Assembly: GCA_035556495.1 (NCBI GenBank)
Contig: DATMEW010000045.1
Location: forward strand, 4,307 to 68,306
Reading direction: 5' to 3'
Length of the DNA stretch: 64,000 nucleotides
Source: CANKHJ01 sp035556495
Lineage (GTDB): Bacteria > Pseudomonadota > Alphaproteobacteria > Rhizobiales > Xanthobacteraceae
Shown: in pieces, positions 32,590-41,222 of the stretch
Layout of the letters: each line of letters starts with the position of its first letter
Numbering within the stretch: position 1 is the stretch's first letter
Made by a program: the position numbers and the translations under genes
The notes under the pieces: generated by a model
Database searches by the model: none
What the model saw: the letters and a program-made list of their open reading frames with translations, nothing else
What the model was told of the DNA's origin: nothing

Positions 32590-35500
32590 ATGGGTTTCAC
32601 CGAACTCTTCATCCGGCGGCCTGTTCTGTCGTTGGTGGTCAGCCTGATGATCCTGCTGCTTGGCGCGCAGGGTCTGATGAGCTTGCAGGTGCGTCAGTAT
32701 CCGAAGGTCGAGGAAACGACCGTGACGATCACTACGACCTATCCCGGCGCCAGCGCGGATCTCATGCAGGGCTTCATCAGCAGCCCGATCGCCAAGGCGG
32801 TCTCCAGCGCGGAGGGCGTCGACTATGTCACGTCCAAAAGCCGGCTCGGCGTCAGCACCGTTGCGGTCCGCATGCGGCTCAACACGGACCCGAACGCGGC
32901 AATGACCGAGGTGACGGCCAAGGTTCAGCAGGTCCGCGCCCAGTTGCCGACCGATGCGGAAGATCCGGTCATCGTCAAAGGTACGGGCCAGAGCTTCGCC
33001 CTGATGTATCTGACCTTCGCCAGCACGGAGATGACGTCGGAGCAGGTTTCCGAATTTCTCACCCGTGTCGTGCAGCCGCGCTTCGCCACGCTGGATGGCG
33101 TGGGGAATGCCGAGATTCTCGGTGGCCGTGATTTTTCGATGCGGGTCTGGCTGGATCCGTTCCTGCTGGCGGCCCATAACATCACAGCGTCGGATGTGGT
33201 CGGGGCGATACGCTCCAGCAACTTCCTCTCCGCTCCCGGAAAGACGCAGAACGAGCTGGTCGCCTATTCGCTCCAGATGCAGACGACCCTACAGACACCG
33301 GAATCCTTCGGTGCGCTTCCCGTTTTCACCAAGGGGGATCAGGTCGTCCGGCTGCGCGATGTCGCGCGCGTCGAGCTCGGCCCGAAAAGCACCGACGTGG
33401 TCGTCAGCTTCAATGGACGCGAGGGAACCTTCATCGGCATCACGCCGACGCCGGCTGCAAATCCGCTGACTGTCGCCGAAGAGGTCAACAAAGCGATCAA
33501 GGAAATCGCGCCGACGCTCCCCAAGGGCATGTCGGTCACGATCGTCTATGACGCATCGAGCTTCATTTCGGCCTCCATCGAGGAAGTGTTCAAGACCATC
33601 GGCGAAGCGGCGCTCATTGTCGTCCTCGTGATCCTGCTGTTCCTCGGCTCCTTCCGCTCGGTGTTGATCCCGATCGTCACGATTCCGCTGTCGTTGATCG
33701 GCGTCTGCCTCGTGCTGTTCGCCCTGGGCTATTCCATCAATCTGCTGACTCTTCTGGCGATGGTTCTGGCCATCGGCCTTGTCGTCGACGACGCTATCGT
33801 GGTGGTTGAAAACATTCATCGACATATCGAGGAAGGATTAAGTCCAACCGATGCCGCCGTTGTCGGCATGAAGGAGATTTTCGGACCTATCGTTGCGATG
33901 ACCATCACGCTCGCAGCGGTCTATGCACCGATCGGCTTCACGCAGGGGCTGACAGGCACGCTGTTTCGCGAGTTTGCGTTCACGCTTGCCGGAGCCGTCA
34001 TCATTTCCGGCATTGTCGCGGTGACATTGTCGCCGATGATGTCCTCCAAACTGCTGAAGTCCCACGATGAGGGTGGCGGAGGCAGATTTGCCGCCTTCGT
34101 CGATCGGAATTTCACGCGCCTTGAGAACTGGTATTCGCGCAGGCTGTCCGGTTCTCTCGATTATCGGCCCGTCACTCTGGTGATCGTGATCGCGATGCTG
34201 GGTACGACCGCCTTCATGTTCATGAAGACCCCATCCGAGCTTGCGCCGGAAGAGGATCAGGGCGCGTTCCTGGGAATCGTGAATGCGCCGCAATATGCCA
34301 CGGTGGATTACACGCAGAAATTCGCGCTCGAATTCACCAAGGCAGGCGAAACGATTCCCGAGATCGACGCGACATTCCTGATCGCCGGCATTGATGGCGC
34401 GGGGGGCGGCTTTGTCGGATTCAAGCTGAAGGAATGGAGCGAGCGCACGAAGAAGGCATCGGTGACCAAGCAGGAGATTCAGGATCTCCTGAACCGCAAT
34501 GCGGGTGTTCAGGCATTCGCTTTTGCGCCGCCGTCGTTGCCGGGCGCCAGTGACGGTCTGCCGATCCAGTATGTGCTGCGGACGACCGGTGATCCCTCTC
34601 AGGTGTATGAAGTCGCCGAAGAAATTCGGCGTCGCGCAACCGCGTCAGGTCGCTTCATCATCGTCCAGAACTCGATGTCCTATCAGACGCCGCGCGCCAA
34701 GATCATCGTGGATCGCGATCGTGCGGCGGCGCTGGGGGTTCCCGTCAGTGATATCGGCACGACTCTCGGCGCGCTGGTGGGTGGTGCGCCCATCTCGAAA
34801 TTCGACCGGGACAACCGCAGCTATGACGTGATCAGCCAGGTGGCGCAGGAGGATCGGCTCAACCCGGAACGCCTTGCGCAGTTCTACGTTCGCTCGTCCA
34901 GCGGAGCCATGGTGCCGCTTTCGGCGCTCGTCCGGATTGAGACCGGCGCTTCGGCTGCGGTCATCGAACAGTTCAATCAGTTGAACTCCGCGACCGTTTC
35001 CGCGTTGCCTCTTCCCGGCAGTACGACAGGGGAAGGTCTGGCTGTTCTGCGGCAGATCGCATCCGAAGTCATGCCGGCGGGCTATTATCCCGATTATGCG
35101 GGACAGTCCCGGCTCGAGGTTCAGGAGGGTAATTCTCTCGTTCTGGCTTTCGGCCTGGCCCTCATCATCATCTATCTCGTGCTGGCCGCCCAGTTCGAGA
35201 GCTTCCGCGATCCGCTGATCATCATGATGTCGGTTCCGTTGTCGATGTTCGGAGCCATCGCATTTCTCAACCTCGGCGTCGCGACGCTGAATATCTATAC
35301 GCAAGTGGGATTGATCACGCTTGTCGGCCTGATCACCAAGCACGGCATTCTGATGGTTGAGTTCGCGAATGAGGTGAAGGCTCATCGCGGCGTGAGCAGC
35401 CGGGAGGCGATCATCGAGGCGGCGCGTGTTCGTCTTCGCCCGATCCTGATGACGACGGCGGCGATGGTTCTCGGCGTCTCGCCGCTAATCACGGCCTCGG

Positions 35501-35685
35501 GCGCCGGCGCGGCCGCGCGTTTCTCCATGGGCCTCGTGATCGCGACCGGCATGTCGATCGGCACGATCTTCACGCTGTTTGTTGTCCCGATGTTCTATAC
35601 GTTCATTTCGAGGGAAAGACCTCTGGCCGAGAGGCAGGCTCTTGCAGCCCAGCATGCGGGCGCTCACCCGGCACCCGCTGAATGA
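32590..35685 (+). CDS. RND efflux permease (multidrug, HAE1 family)
   Basis: Inner-membrane proton-driven pump of 1031 aa, standard length. TM1 starts FTELFIRRPVLSLVVSLMI; the proton-relay aspartates are D400 and D401 in GLVVDDAIVVVENI on TM4; the second half has NSATVSALPLPGST and the TM10-12 block ITLVGLITKHGILMVEFANE. Two large periplasmic loops match the AcrB docking and porter domains. It trimerises with the preceding adaptor. A strong terminator follows. No outer-membrane factor is encoded here, so it must borrow a TolC-like protein. Confidence 0.94.
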   Translation: MGFTELFIRRPVLSLVVSLMILLLGAQGLMSLQVRQYPKVEETTVTITTTYPGASADLMQGFISSPIAKAVSSAEGVDYVTSKSRLGVSTVAVRMRLNTDPNAAMTEVTAKVQQVRAQLPTDAEDPVIVKGTGQSFALMYLTFASTEMTSEQVSEFLTRVVQPRFATLDGVGNAEILGGRDFSMRVWLDPFLLAAHNITASDVVGAIRSSNFLSAPGKTQNELVAYSLQMQTTLQTPESFGALPVFTKGDQVVRLRDVARVELGPKSTDVVVSFNGREGTFIGITPTPAANPLTVAEEVNKAIKEIAPTLPKGMSVTIVYDASSFISASIEEVFKTIGEAALIVVLVILLFLGSFRSVLIPIVTIPLSLIGVCLVLFALGYSINLLTLLAMVLAIGLVVDDAIVVVENIHRHIEEGLSPTDAAVVGMKEIFGPIVAMTITLAAVYAPIGFTQGLTGTLFREFAFTLAGAVIISGIVAVTLSPMMSSKLLKSHDEGGGGRFAAFVDRNFTRLENWYSRRLSGSLDYRPVTLVIVIAMLGTTAFMFMKTPSELAPEEDQGAFLGIVNAPQYATVDYTQKFALEFTKAGETIPEIDATFLIAGIDGAGGGFVGFKLKEWSERTKKASVTKQEIQDLLNRNAGVQAFAFAPPSLPGASDGLPIQYVLRTTGDPSQVYEVAEEIRRRATASGRFIIVQNSMSYQTPRAKIIVDRDRAAALGVPVSDIGTTLGALVGGAPISKFDRDNRSYDVISQVAQEDRLNPERLAQFYVRSSSGAMVPLSALVRIETGASAAVIEQFNQLNSATVSALPLPGSTTGEGLAVLRQIASEVMPAGYYPDYAGQSRLEVQEGNSLVLAFGLALIIIYLVLAAQFESFRDPLIIMMSVPLSMFGAIAFLNLGVATLNIYTQVGLITLVGLITKHGILMVEFANEVKAHRGVSSREAIIEAARVRLRPILMTTAAMVLGVSPLITASGAGAAARFSMGLVIATGMSIGTIFTLFVVPMFYTFISRERPLAERQALAAQHAGAHPAPAE

Positions 35686-35689
35686 CAGA

Positions 35690-35719
35690 AAGCCCGGAAG
35701 GCGAGAGCTTTCCGGGCTT
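35690..35719 (+). terminator. Terminator of the efflux operon
   Basis: Perfect 10-bp stem AAGCCCGGAA (35690-35699) / TTCCGGGCTT (35710-35719), 10-base loop, then GTTCTGTTC. It starts five bases after the permease stop. Confidence 0.8.
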
Positions 35720-35759
35720 GTTCTGTTCGGCAGAGACAGACTGTTTCGGCCCGCTGGCC

Positions 35760-36410
35760 TCACATATCCTCGAAGTAGCTTTTCACGCTGCGATCGGCGT
35801 CGCCGACTTCCGGGCCATCGTAAGGGATGCCGACCTGTATGGTTTCATAGCCTGCGGCGAACATGTTGACATAGGGCGCGCCGGCAAAGGCGACCGGCTT
35901 GATGCGATCCCACAGGATGTAACCCTTGTCATCCACGCAGGAGGCTTCGACGGAAGCGGCGACGACATTGCCGACAACCATCATGCGGCCCAGCCATTCC
36001 TTGGTCCAGACCACTTCGCATTCAAAATGCCGCATGCATTCCGCGATGCGCGGCGGCTTGACGATGGTCGAGGGCAGGGCCGTGAGCCCGGCCTTTTCCA
36101 GCTCGTTGACGCCGGGCGCGAACGGCAGGCCGACGATGCGCACCTTTTCCAGGATGTCTTTCTCGAACTGCGGCAGGTTCACCACGAACTGGCCGGTTGC
36201 AAGAAGGTTCTTGCCGGTGTCGCCCTTCTGGCTCGTCGTGAAGGCGATCTGCACCGGATTGTGAACGATGCGCACGCAGGTTGCGTAGGACGCCGCGTTC
36301 ACGCGGCCCTGCGAATCCACTGTCGTGATCATCGCGGCATGTCCGCCCGGCGCGAACAGCCGGTCCCAATATTTCTCCGGCTGATTGATGAAGTTGCTTG
36401 TGTCGCTCAT
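35760..36410 (-). CDS. Flavin reductase family protein (flavoredoxin-like)
   Basis: FMN-binding split-barrel protein of 216 aa. Family segments include AAMITTVDSQGRVNAASYATC, with the FMN phosphate contact, and then KNLLATGQFVVNLP, with ECMRHFECEVVW later. Members reduce free flavin with NAD(P)H, or use bound FMN to reduce other molecules. It is a plausible reductase partner for a flavin-dependent oxygenase such as the LLM enzyme at the window start, though distance argues against a specific link. Monocistronic as far as can be seen; divergent from the TIGR03862-like flavoprotein gene. Confidence 0.87.
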   Translation of the reverse strand: MSDTSNFINQPEKYWDRLFAPGGHAAMITTVDSQGRVNAASYATCVRIVHNPVQIAFTTSQKGDTGKNLLATGQFVVNLPQFEKDILEKVRIVGLPFAPGVNELEKAGLTALPSTIVKPPRIAECMRHFECEVVWTKEWLGRMMVVGNVVAASVEASCVDDKGYILWDRIKPVAFAGAPYVNMFAAGYETIQVGIPYDGPEVGDADRSVKSYFEDM

Positions 36411-36551
36411 GAAGATGATATGCTCCGGCTGATGGCCTATTCAGTCTATCATGCTATTGTTAGGTTTTATCAGCGCAGAGCATTCCGTCAAGCATGCGGC
36501 GTCGCTGCTTGAGCCCATGGCGCTTCCAATGGAACGAGAAGCTCGCGCCGC

Positions 36552-37832
36552 ATGAATGCTGCATCACATCCTGACTTTCGCGTTCTCATCGTCGGCGCGG
36601 GTCCGGCCGGGCTGATGGCGGCGGAAACGCTCGCGGCGGCTGGTCTGCCGGTGACGGTGCTGGAGCGGATGCCTTCGCCTGCCCGGAAGTTTCTGATGGC
36701 GGGAAGGGGCGGCCTCAATCTCACACATAGCGAAGACCTGGAAGCGTTTCTGACGCGATATGGCGATGCGGCCGTGCATTTACGCGCTGCGGTGGAAGGC
36801 TTTCCGCCGGAGCGGCTGCGGGCGTGGTCCGAGGAATTGGGACAGCCGACATTCGTCGGATCGAGCGGCCGGGTTTTTCCGGAAGCGTTCAAGGCGTCGC
36901 CGCTGCTGCGCGCCTGGCTGAAGCAGCTTGAGGCGCTGGGGGTGAGGTTTCTCTATCGTCACGAGTGGGCCGGCTTGACGGGCGACGGCGCAGTGAAGGT
37001 CCGCCTGCCGGACGGCCGCGATGAGACACTGGCTTTCGATGCGATGGTGCTGGCGCTCGGCGGCGCGAGCTGGCCGCGGCTCGGTTCGGATGGGAACTGG
37101 GTATCTGCGCTCAAGAGCGAGGATGTCGCCATCGCACCGCTGCGCCCTTCGAACTGCGGCTTTGTCGTGGACTGGTCGGCGAAATTCCGCGAGCGTTTCG
37201 AGGGCAAGCCGCTCAAGCGCATCGCCCTGTCCGCGGAGGGCCGCACGGCTCGCGGCGAGATGATCGTCACCGCCACGGGCATCGAAGGCGGAGCCGTCTA
37301 TGCGCTGTCGTCGCTGCTGCGGGAGCGGATCGCCGCGTCGGGCTTCGCCACCCTGCATCTGTCTTTGCTGCCGGATCAAGCCGTGCCTGATCTCATCCGT
37401 CGCCTTTCGCGCCCGCGCGGGAAGGACTCGCTCTCCACTTTCCTACGCAAGGCGCTGGCGCTGCCGCCGGTCGGGATCGGCCTGTTGCAGGAGGCCGCGC
37501 TTGCGCGCGGCGCACCGCTCGTGGTCATGCCGGTGGAGGCGCTGGCCGCGCTTGTGAACGACATTCCATTGCGCCTCGAAGCAGCGGCGCCGCTCGCGCG
37601 GGCGATTTCCAGCGCCGGCGGCATCCGCTGGGACGAGGTCGATGCGGACTTCATGCTGAGGAAGCGGCCCGGCGTCTTCGTCGCCGGCGAGATGCTGGAT
37701 TGGGAAGCGCCGACCGGCGGCTATCTTCTGCAAGCCTGCTTCGCGACCGGTGCCGCGGCGGGGCAAGGCGTGTTGCGCTGGCTCGGTCGCGCGAGTCCCA
37801 CGCCGGACCAGGGTCTGCCTCAGCTTGGTTGA
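36552..37832 (+). CDS. TIGR03862/HI0933-family flavoprotein (BaiN-like)
   Basis: NAD(P)/FAD-dependent oxidoreductase of 426 aa. The FAD-binding motif VGAGPAGLMAAETLAAAG starts at about residue 13; KFLMAGRGGLNLTHSE is the family signature; GGIRWDEVDADFMLRKRPGVF and GEMLDWEAPTGGYLLQACFATG form the C-terminal FAD domain. The group is widespread and mostly uncharacterised; a BaiN relative reduces bile-acid intermediates. The physiological substrate here is unknown. The tandem palindromic repeats begin 31 bases after the stop. Confidence 0.9.
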   Translation: MNAASHPDFRVLIVGAGPAGLMAAETLAAAGLPVTVLERMPSPARKFLMAGRGGLNLTHSEDLEAFLTRYGDAAVHLRAAVEGFPPERLRAWSEELGQPTFVGSSGRVFPEAFKASPLLRAWLKQLEALGVRFLYRHEWAGLTGDGAVKVRLPDGRDETLAFDAMVLALGGASWPRLGSDGNWVSALKSEDVAIAPLRPSNCGFVVDWSAKFRERFEGKPLKRIALSAEGRTARGEMIVTATGIEGGAVYALSSLLRERIAASGFATLHLSLLPDQAVPDLIRRLSRPRGKDSLSTFLRKALALPPVGIGLLQEAALARGAPLVVMPVEALAALVNDIPLRLEAAAPLARAISSAGGIRWDEVDADFMLRKRPGVFVAGEMLDWEAPTGGYLLQACFATGAAAGQGVLRWLGRASPTPDQGLPQLG

Positions 37833-37862
37833 ATCAGACCCGCTAGCACTGTTCTCGTTTGA

Positions 37863-37907
37863 GCATGATCTTGTCCGGAAACCGGTGCTCACTTTTCGGG
37901 ATCATGC
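37863..37907. repeat. Rhizobiales-type palindromic repeat, copy 1
   Basis: A 45-bp unit with ends GCATGATC (37863-37870) and GATCATGC (37900-37907) and a core with CCGGAAACCGGTGCTCAC. Matches the dispersed intergenic palindromes known in Bradyrhizobium and relatives. On RNA it forms a hairpin and could end the flavoprotein transcript, as TTTTT follows. Confidence 0.8.
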
Positions 37908-37918
37908 TTTTTGTTCGC

Positions 37919-37963
37919 GCATGATCTGATCCGAAAACCGGTGCCCACTTTTCGGGATCATGC
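37919..37963. repeat. Rhizobiales-type palindromic repeat, copy 2
   Basis: Second 45-bp unit in the same orientation, GCATGATC (37919-37926) to GATCATGC (37956-37963), core CCGAAAACCGGTGCCCAC, differing from copy 1 at several core positions. It ends one base before the stop codon of the ABC-F gene, so it can act as the 3' hairpin of that minus-strand transcript. Confidence 0.8.
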
Positions 37964-37964
37964 G

Positions 37965-39776
37965 CTAGCCGCCCTCGATTTCCTCGCGCAGCATTTCCAG
38001 CTCCAGCCACCGTTCCTCGGCGCTGGTAAGCTCCTCCTGCGCCTTGGCGATCGCGGCGGAGGCTTTATCGAAGGCGGCGCGATTGCGCGTGTAAAGCGAC
38101 GGGTCGTCCAGCTCGGCCTGCAAGCTCTTGATGCGGCCTTCCAGCGCCGCCATCGTTCGCGGCAGCTCCGCGAGCGCATGCTTGTCCTTGAACGACAGGC
38201 GCGCCTTGGCCGGCCGCGCCGGCGGCTTGTCGTTGCCGGATGTCTCGGCCGCGGGCCGCCGGGCCTTGGCCTTCTCCCGGGACAGATCGCTGCCGCGCTG
38301 GGCCAGCATGTCGCTATAGCCGCCGGCATATTCGGTCCACTGGCCGTTGCCCTCCGGCACGATGACGGCATTCACCACGCGGTCGAGGAAATCGCGATCG
38401 TGGCTGATGAGAATGACCGTGCCGGCATAGTCCGACAGCAGCTCCTGAAGCACGTCGAGGGTCTCCAGGTCGAGATCGTTGGTCGGCTCGTCCAGCACGA
38501 GAACGTTGGACGGCTTGGCAAGGGCGCGCGCCAGCATGATGCGGCCGCGCTCGCCGCCGGAGAGCACCCGCAGGGGGGTCCGCGCCTGCTCCGGCAGGAA
38601 CAGGAAGTCCTTCATATAGCCGATGACATGGCGCGGCTGGCCGTTGACCATGACCGAGTCGCCGCGCCCGCCGGTCAGCGCGTCGCTGAGCGTCGTGTCG
38701 GGGTCGAGGCTGTCGCGCTGCTGGTCGAGGGTGGCCATCTCCAGATTGGCGCCGAGGCGGACGCTGCCGCTGTCCGGCGCGGTCGCGCCTGTCAGCAGGC
38801 CGATCAGCGTCGTCTTGCCGCTGCCGTTGGGGCCGACGATGCCGATGCGGTCCTTCCGCATGATCCGGGTGGAGAAATGCGAGACGATCGGCCGTTCGTG
38901 GAAAGCCTTGCTGATGTCCTTGGCCTCGATCACCAGCGCGCCGGAAGCATCGGCCTCCGCCGCGCCGACGACCGCCTTGCCCGCCGCGCCGCGATAGTCG
39001 CGCCGGTCCTGCCGCATGGCGTCCAGTTCGCCCATGCGGCGCATGTTCCGCTTGCGCCGGCCGGAGACCCCGTAGCGCACCCAATGTTCCTCGGCCGCGA
39101 TCTTGCGGTCGAGCTTGTGCTGGTCGCGCTCCTCCTCCGCCAGCGTCTCGTCCCGCCAGTTCTCGAATTTGTCGAAGCCGGCGGCGATGCTGCGGGTCCG
39201 TCCGCGATCCAGCCACACCGTGGTCTGCGACAGGGTGGAGAGGAAGCGGCGGTCGTGGCTGATGAGAACGAGGGCGCTGCGCCGCTGCGCCAGCTCGCGC
39301 TCCAGCCATTCGATGGTGGTCAGGTCGAGGTGGTTGGTCGGCTCGTCCAGCAGCAGGATGTCGGGCTCGGGCGCCATCACATGGGCAAGGGCCGCGCGCC
39401 GCGTCTCGCCGCCGGACAGCGTGGCTGGGTCTTCCTCGCCGGTCAGGCCGAGCTGTTCGAGCAGGTAGCGCGCGGCATATGGCTCGTCGCCCGGGCCAAG
39501 GCCGGATTCAACGTAAGCCAGCGTCGTGGCGAAGCCGGTGAAGTCGGGCTCCTGCGGCAGATAGCGGATCGTGGCGCCGGGCTGGATGAAGCGTTCACCG
39601 CTGTCCGGCTCCACGAGGCCGGCCGCGATCTTCAGCAGCGTGGACTTGCCGGAGCCGTTCCGGCCGACGAGGCAGGCGCGTTCGCCGGGGGAGACCGAGA
39701 GGGCGGCCTCCCGCAACAGCGGCGTACCGCCGAAGGTGAGCGAGATGTCGCTGAGCTGGAGAAGCGGCGGGGCCAT
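37965..39776 (-). CDS. ABC-F family ATP-binding protein (Uup-like)
   Basis: Soluble ABC-F protein of 603 aa with two ATP-binding cassettes and no membrane helices; such proteins bind ribosomes and rescue or regulate translation. Cassette 1: Walker A GRNGSGKST (about residue 39), LSGGETRR, LLLDEPTNHLD. Cassette 2: GPNGSGKTT (about 325), LSGGERGR, LVLDEPTNDLD. Between them is the basic interdomain linker (SGRRKRNMRRMGELDAMRQD). The C-terminal coiled coil (from about residue 525) matches the DNA/RNA-binding tail of Uup. It starts with AGGATTGC before the ATG. Confidence 0.92.
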   Translation of the reverse strand: MAPPLLQLSDISLTFGGTPLLREAALSVSPGERACLVGRNGSGKSTLLKIAAGLVEPDSGERFIQPGATIRYLPQEPDFTGFATTLAYVESGLGPGDEPYAARYLLEQLGLTGEEDPATLSGGETRRAALAHVMAPEPDILLLDEPTNHLDLTTIEWLERELAQRRSALVLISHDRRFLSTLSQTTVWLDRGRTRSIAAGFDKFENWRDETLAEEERDQHKLDRKIAAEEHWVRYGVSGRRKRNMRRMGELDAMRQDRRDYRGAAGKAVVGAAEADASGALVIEAKDISKAFHERPIVSHFSTRIMRKDRIGIVGPNGSGKTTLIGLLTGATAPDSGSVRLGANLEMATLDQQRDSLDPDTTLSDALTGGRGDSVMVNGQPRHVIGYMKDFLFLPEQARTPLRVLSGGERGRIMLARALAKPSNVLVLDEPTNDLDLETLDVLQELLSDYAGTVILISHDRDFLDRVVNAVIVPEGNGQWTEYAGGYSDMLAQRGSDLSREKAKARRPAAETSGNDKPPARPAKARLSFKDKHALAELPRTMAALEGRIKSLQAELDDPSLYTRNRAAFDKASAAIAKAQEELTSAEERWLELEMLREEIEGG

Positions 39777-39929
39777 GCAATCCTGACGGGTCGGAAACGG
39801 GACGCCGGATAAGCCCCCGCATCCGGCGTTCCGTCAAGAGCGGCATGGTCCCGCCCTTGGCAGGCTTTGCGTCGTGCCCCTTCGCTGGTCCCTGGGTCAG
39901 GCCCTCCGTGCAACCATCGCACCGGCGCA

Positions 39930-41078
39930 TCAGGACCAGAGCCGGCGGGAGGCGATCTGCGCGCCCTCCACCAGCGCCCGCAATTTCTTCTCCGCGATTT
40001 TGGGTTCCACCATCACCGTGCCGGCAAAGGTGCCGAAGCCGCAATCGACGCTGGCGATGACGCGCTCGCGGCCGACCGCGCCGGCGAAGCGTTCGATGCG
40101 CTGGGCGACCAGCTCGGGGTGCTCCACATAATTGGTGGAGGAATCGATCACGCCGGGCAGCAGGACCTTGTCGTCCGGTGTGTTCAACTCGCGCCAGACG
40201 TTCCACTCGTGATCGTGGCGGGGGTTGGCGGCCTCGAAGGAGATGCCCTGCGGCTTGGCCTTGACGATCACCGCATGGATCTTCTCCAGCGGCACGTCGA
40301 AGTCGTGCGGACCTTCGTAGTTGCCCCAGCAGATGTGCATGCGCAGCTTGCCGGCCGGGATGTTGCGCAGGGTGTGGTTCAGCACCTCCACATGGAAGGC
40401 GATGCGCTTCATGAATTCGTCGTCGGTCAGGTCCTGAAAGCCGGTGTGCCGCGACATGGCGAGGTCCGGACAGTCGATCTGAAGCAGGAAGCCGGCGTTG
40501 ACGATGGCCTCGTATTCCTCGCGCATGACTTCGGCCAGCGCCTCGATATAAGCCTCGTGGTTCGGATAGTAGCGGTTGGGCTGGAACGAGGCGATGACGC
40601 CGGGGGACGCCGAATTCAGGAATCCCTCCGCGACGCCGGCGGCGTCCATCGCGGCGCGGAAATTGCCGAGTTCGGAGTCGAGCTGGCTGCGGTCCTTGAC
40701 CGAGATGGGGCCGACGCAGCACAGCCGGCGAAAGAGCTGCGGCCCGCGCATCCGGACCATCATCTGGCGGTATTCCGGATGGTCCTTCAGGTCGAGATGG
40801 ATCGGCGGCGTATAGTCGCCGCCGCCAAAGCCCTCGCAGCGATCCTTGATATAGGTCGCATAGCCGATCTTGCTGGTCTCGCCATCGCTGACGACATCGA
40901 TGCCGATGCGCTTCTGGTCATCGACGACCTGCGCCACGGCCTCCCGCATCACGGTATCGAATTCGGCCGGATCGTAGGCTTCGTCCTGCTCCTTCTTGAG
41001 CAGAAGCTCGGAGACTTTCTGGCTGCGCGGCAGGCTGCCGACATGAGTGGTCAAAATGCGATCGGTGCTGAGCCGCAC
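39930..41078 (-). CDS. MetE-like (cobalamin-independent methionine synthase II family) zinc protein
   Basis: TIM-barrel protein of 382 aa homologous to the catalytic C-terminal half of MetE, which lacks the N-terminal folate domain of true MetE. Zinc ligands are visible: His and Cys in MHICWGN (about residue 248-250), Glu in SFEAANPRHDHE and Cys in SVDCGFGTF (about 345). The family includes epoxyalkane:coenzyme M transferase and other thiol-alkyl transferases, so homocysteine need not be the acceptor. Last gene of the ABC uptake operon, 145 bases after the second binding protein and behind a terminator, so it may also have its own promoter. A role in processing a methylated or alkylated nutrient is inferred. 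Confidence 0.88.
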   Translation of the reverse strand: MRLSTDRILTTHVGSLPRSQKVSELLLKKEQDEAYDPAEFDTVMREAVAQVVDDQKRIGIDVVSDGETSKIGYATYIKDRCEGFGGGDYTPPIHLDLKDHPEYRQMMVRMRGPQLFRRLCCVGPISVKDRSQLDSELGNFRAAMDAAGVAEGFLNSASPGVIASFQPNRYYPNHEAYIEALAEVMREEYEAIVNAGFLLQIDCPDLAMSRHTGFQDLTDDEFMKRIAFHVEVLNHTLRNIPAGKLRMHICWGNYEGPHDFDVPLEKIHAVIVKAKPQGISFEAANPRHDHEWNVWRELNTPDDKVLLPGVIDSSTNYVEHPELVAQRIERFAGAVGRERVIASVDCGFGTFAGTVMVEPKIAEKKLRALVEGAQIASRRLWS

Positions 41079-41178
41079 GTTCTTCCTCCCGTGTTGCCGG
41101 CCTTGGTGGCCGTTCCCGGGGAGTGTCGGGGAATCCTCTCAGGAAATCCAGCCCGAAGCCGCTTACGGAAAAAGCAAA

Positions 41179-41198
41179 GGGCCGCCCGGAGGCGGCCC
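41179..41198 (-). terminator. Terminator between the binding-protein and MetE-like genes
   Basis: GGGCCGCC (41179-41186) / GGCGGCCC (41191-41198) with CGGA loop; on the minus strand it is followed by TTTGCTTTTTCC, a good U-tract. Some read-through would be needed for the MetE-like gene to be expressed with the operon. Confidence 0.8.
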
Positions 41199-41222
41199 CT
41201 GCATTCGTGAATGTCGTGCGGC

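Noticed and set aside
37863..37963. CRISPR-like tandem repeats
   Set aside because: Only two units, internally palindromic over their whole length, a short 11-base gap and no cas gene; they are dispersed palindromes.
39930..41078. True methionine synthase MetE
   Set aside because: Only the C-terminal catalytic half is present, and it sits in a transport operon; methyl-acceptor identity cannot be assumed.
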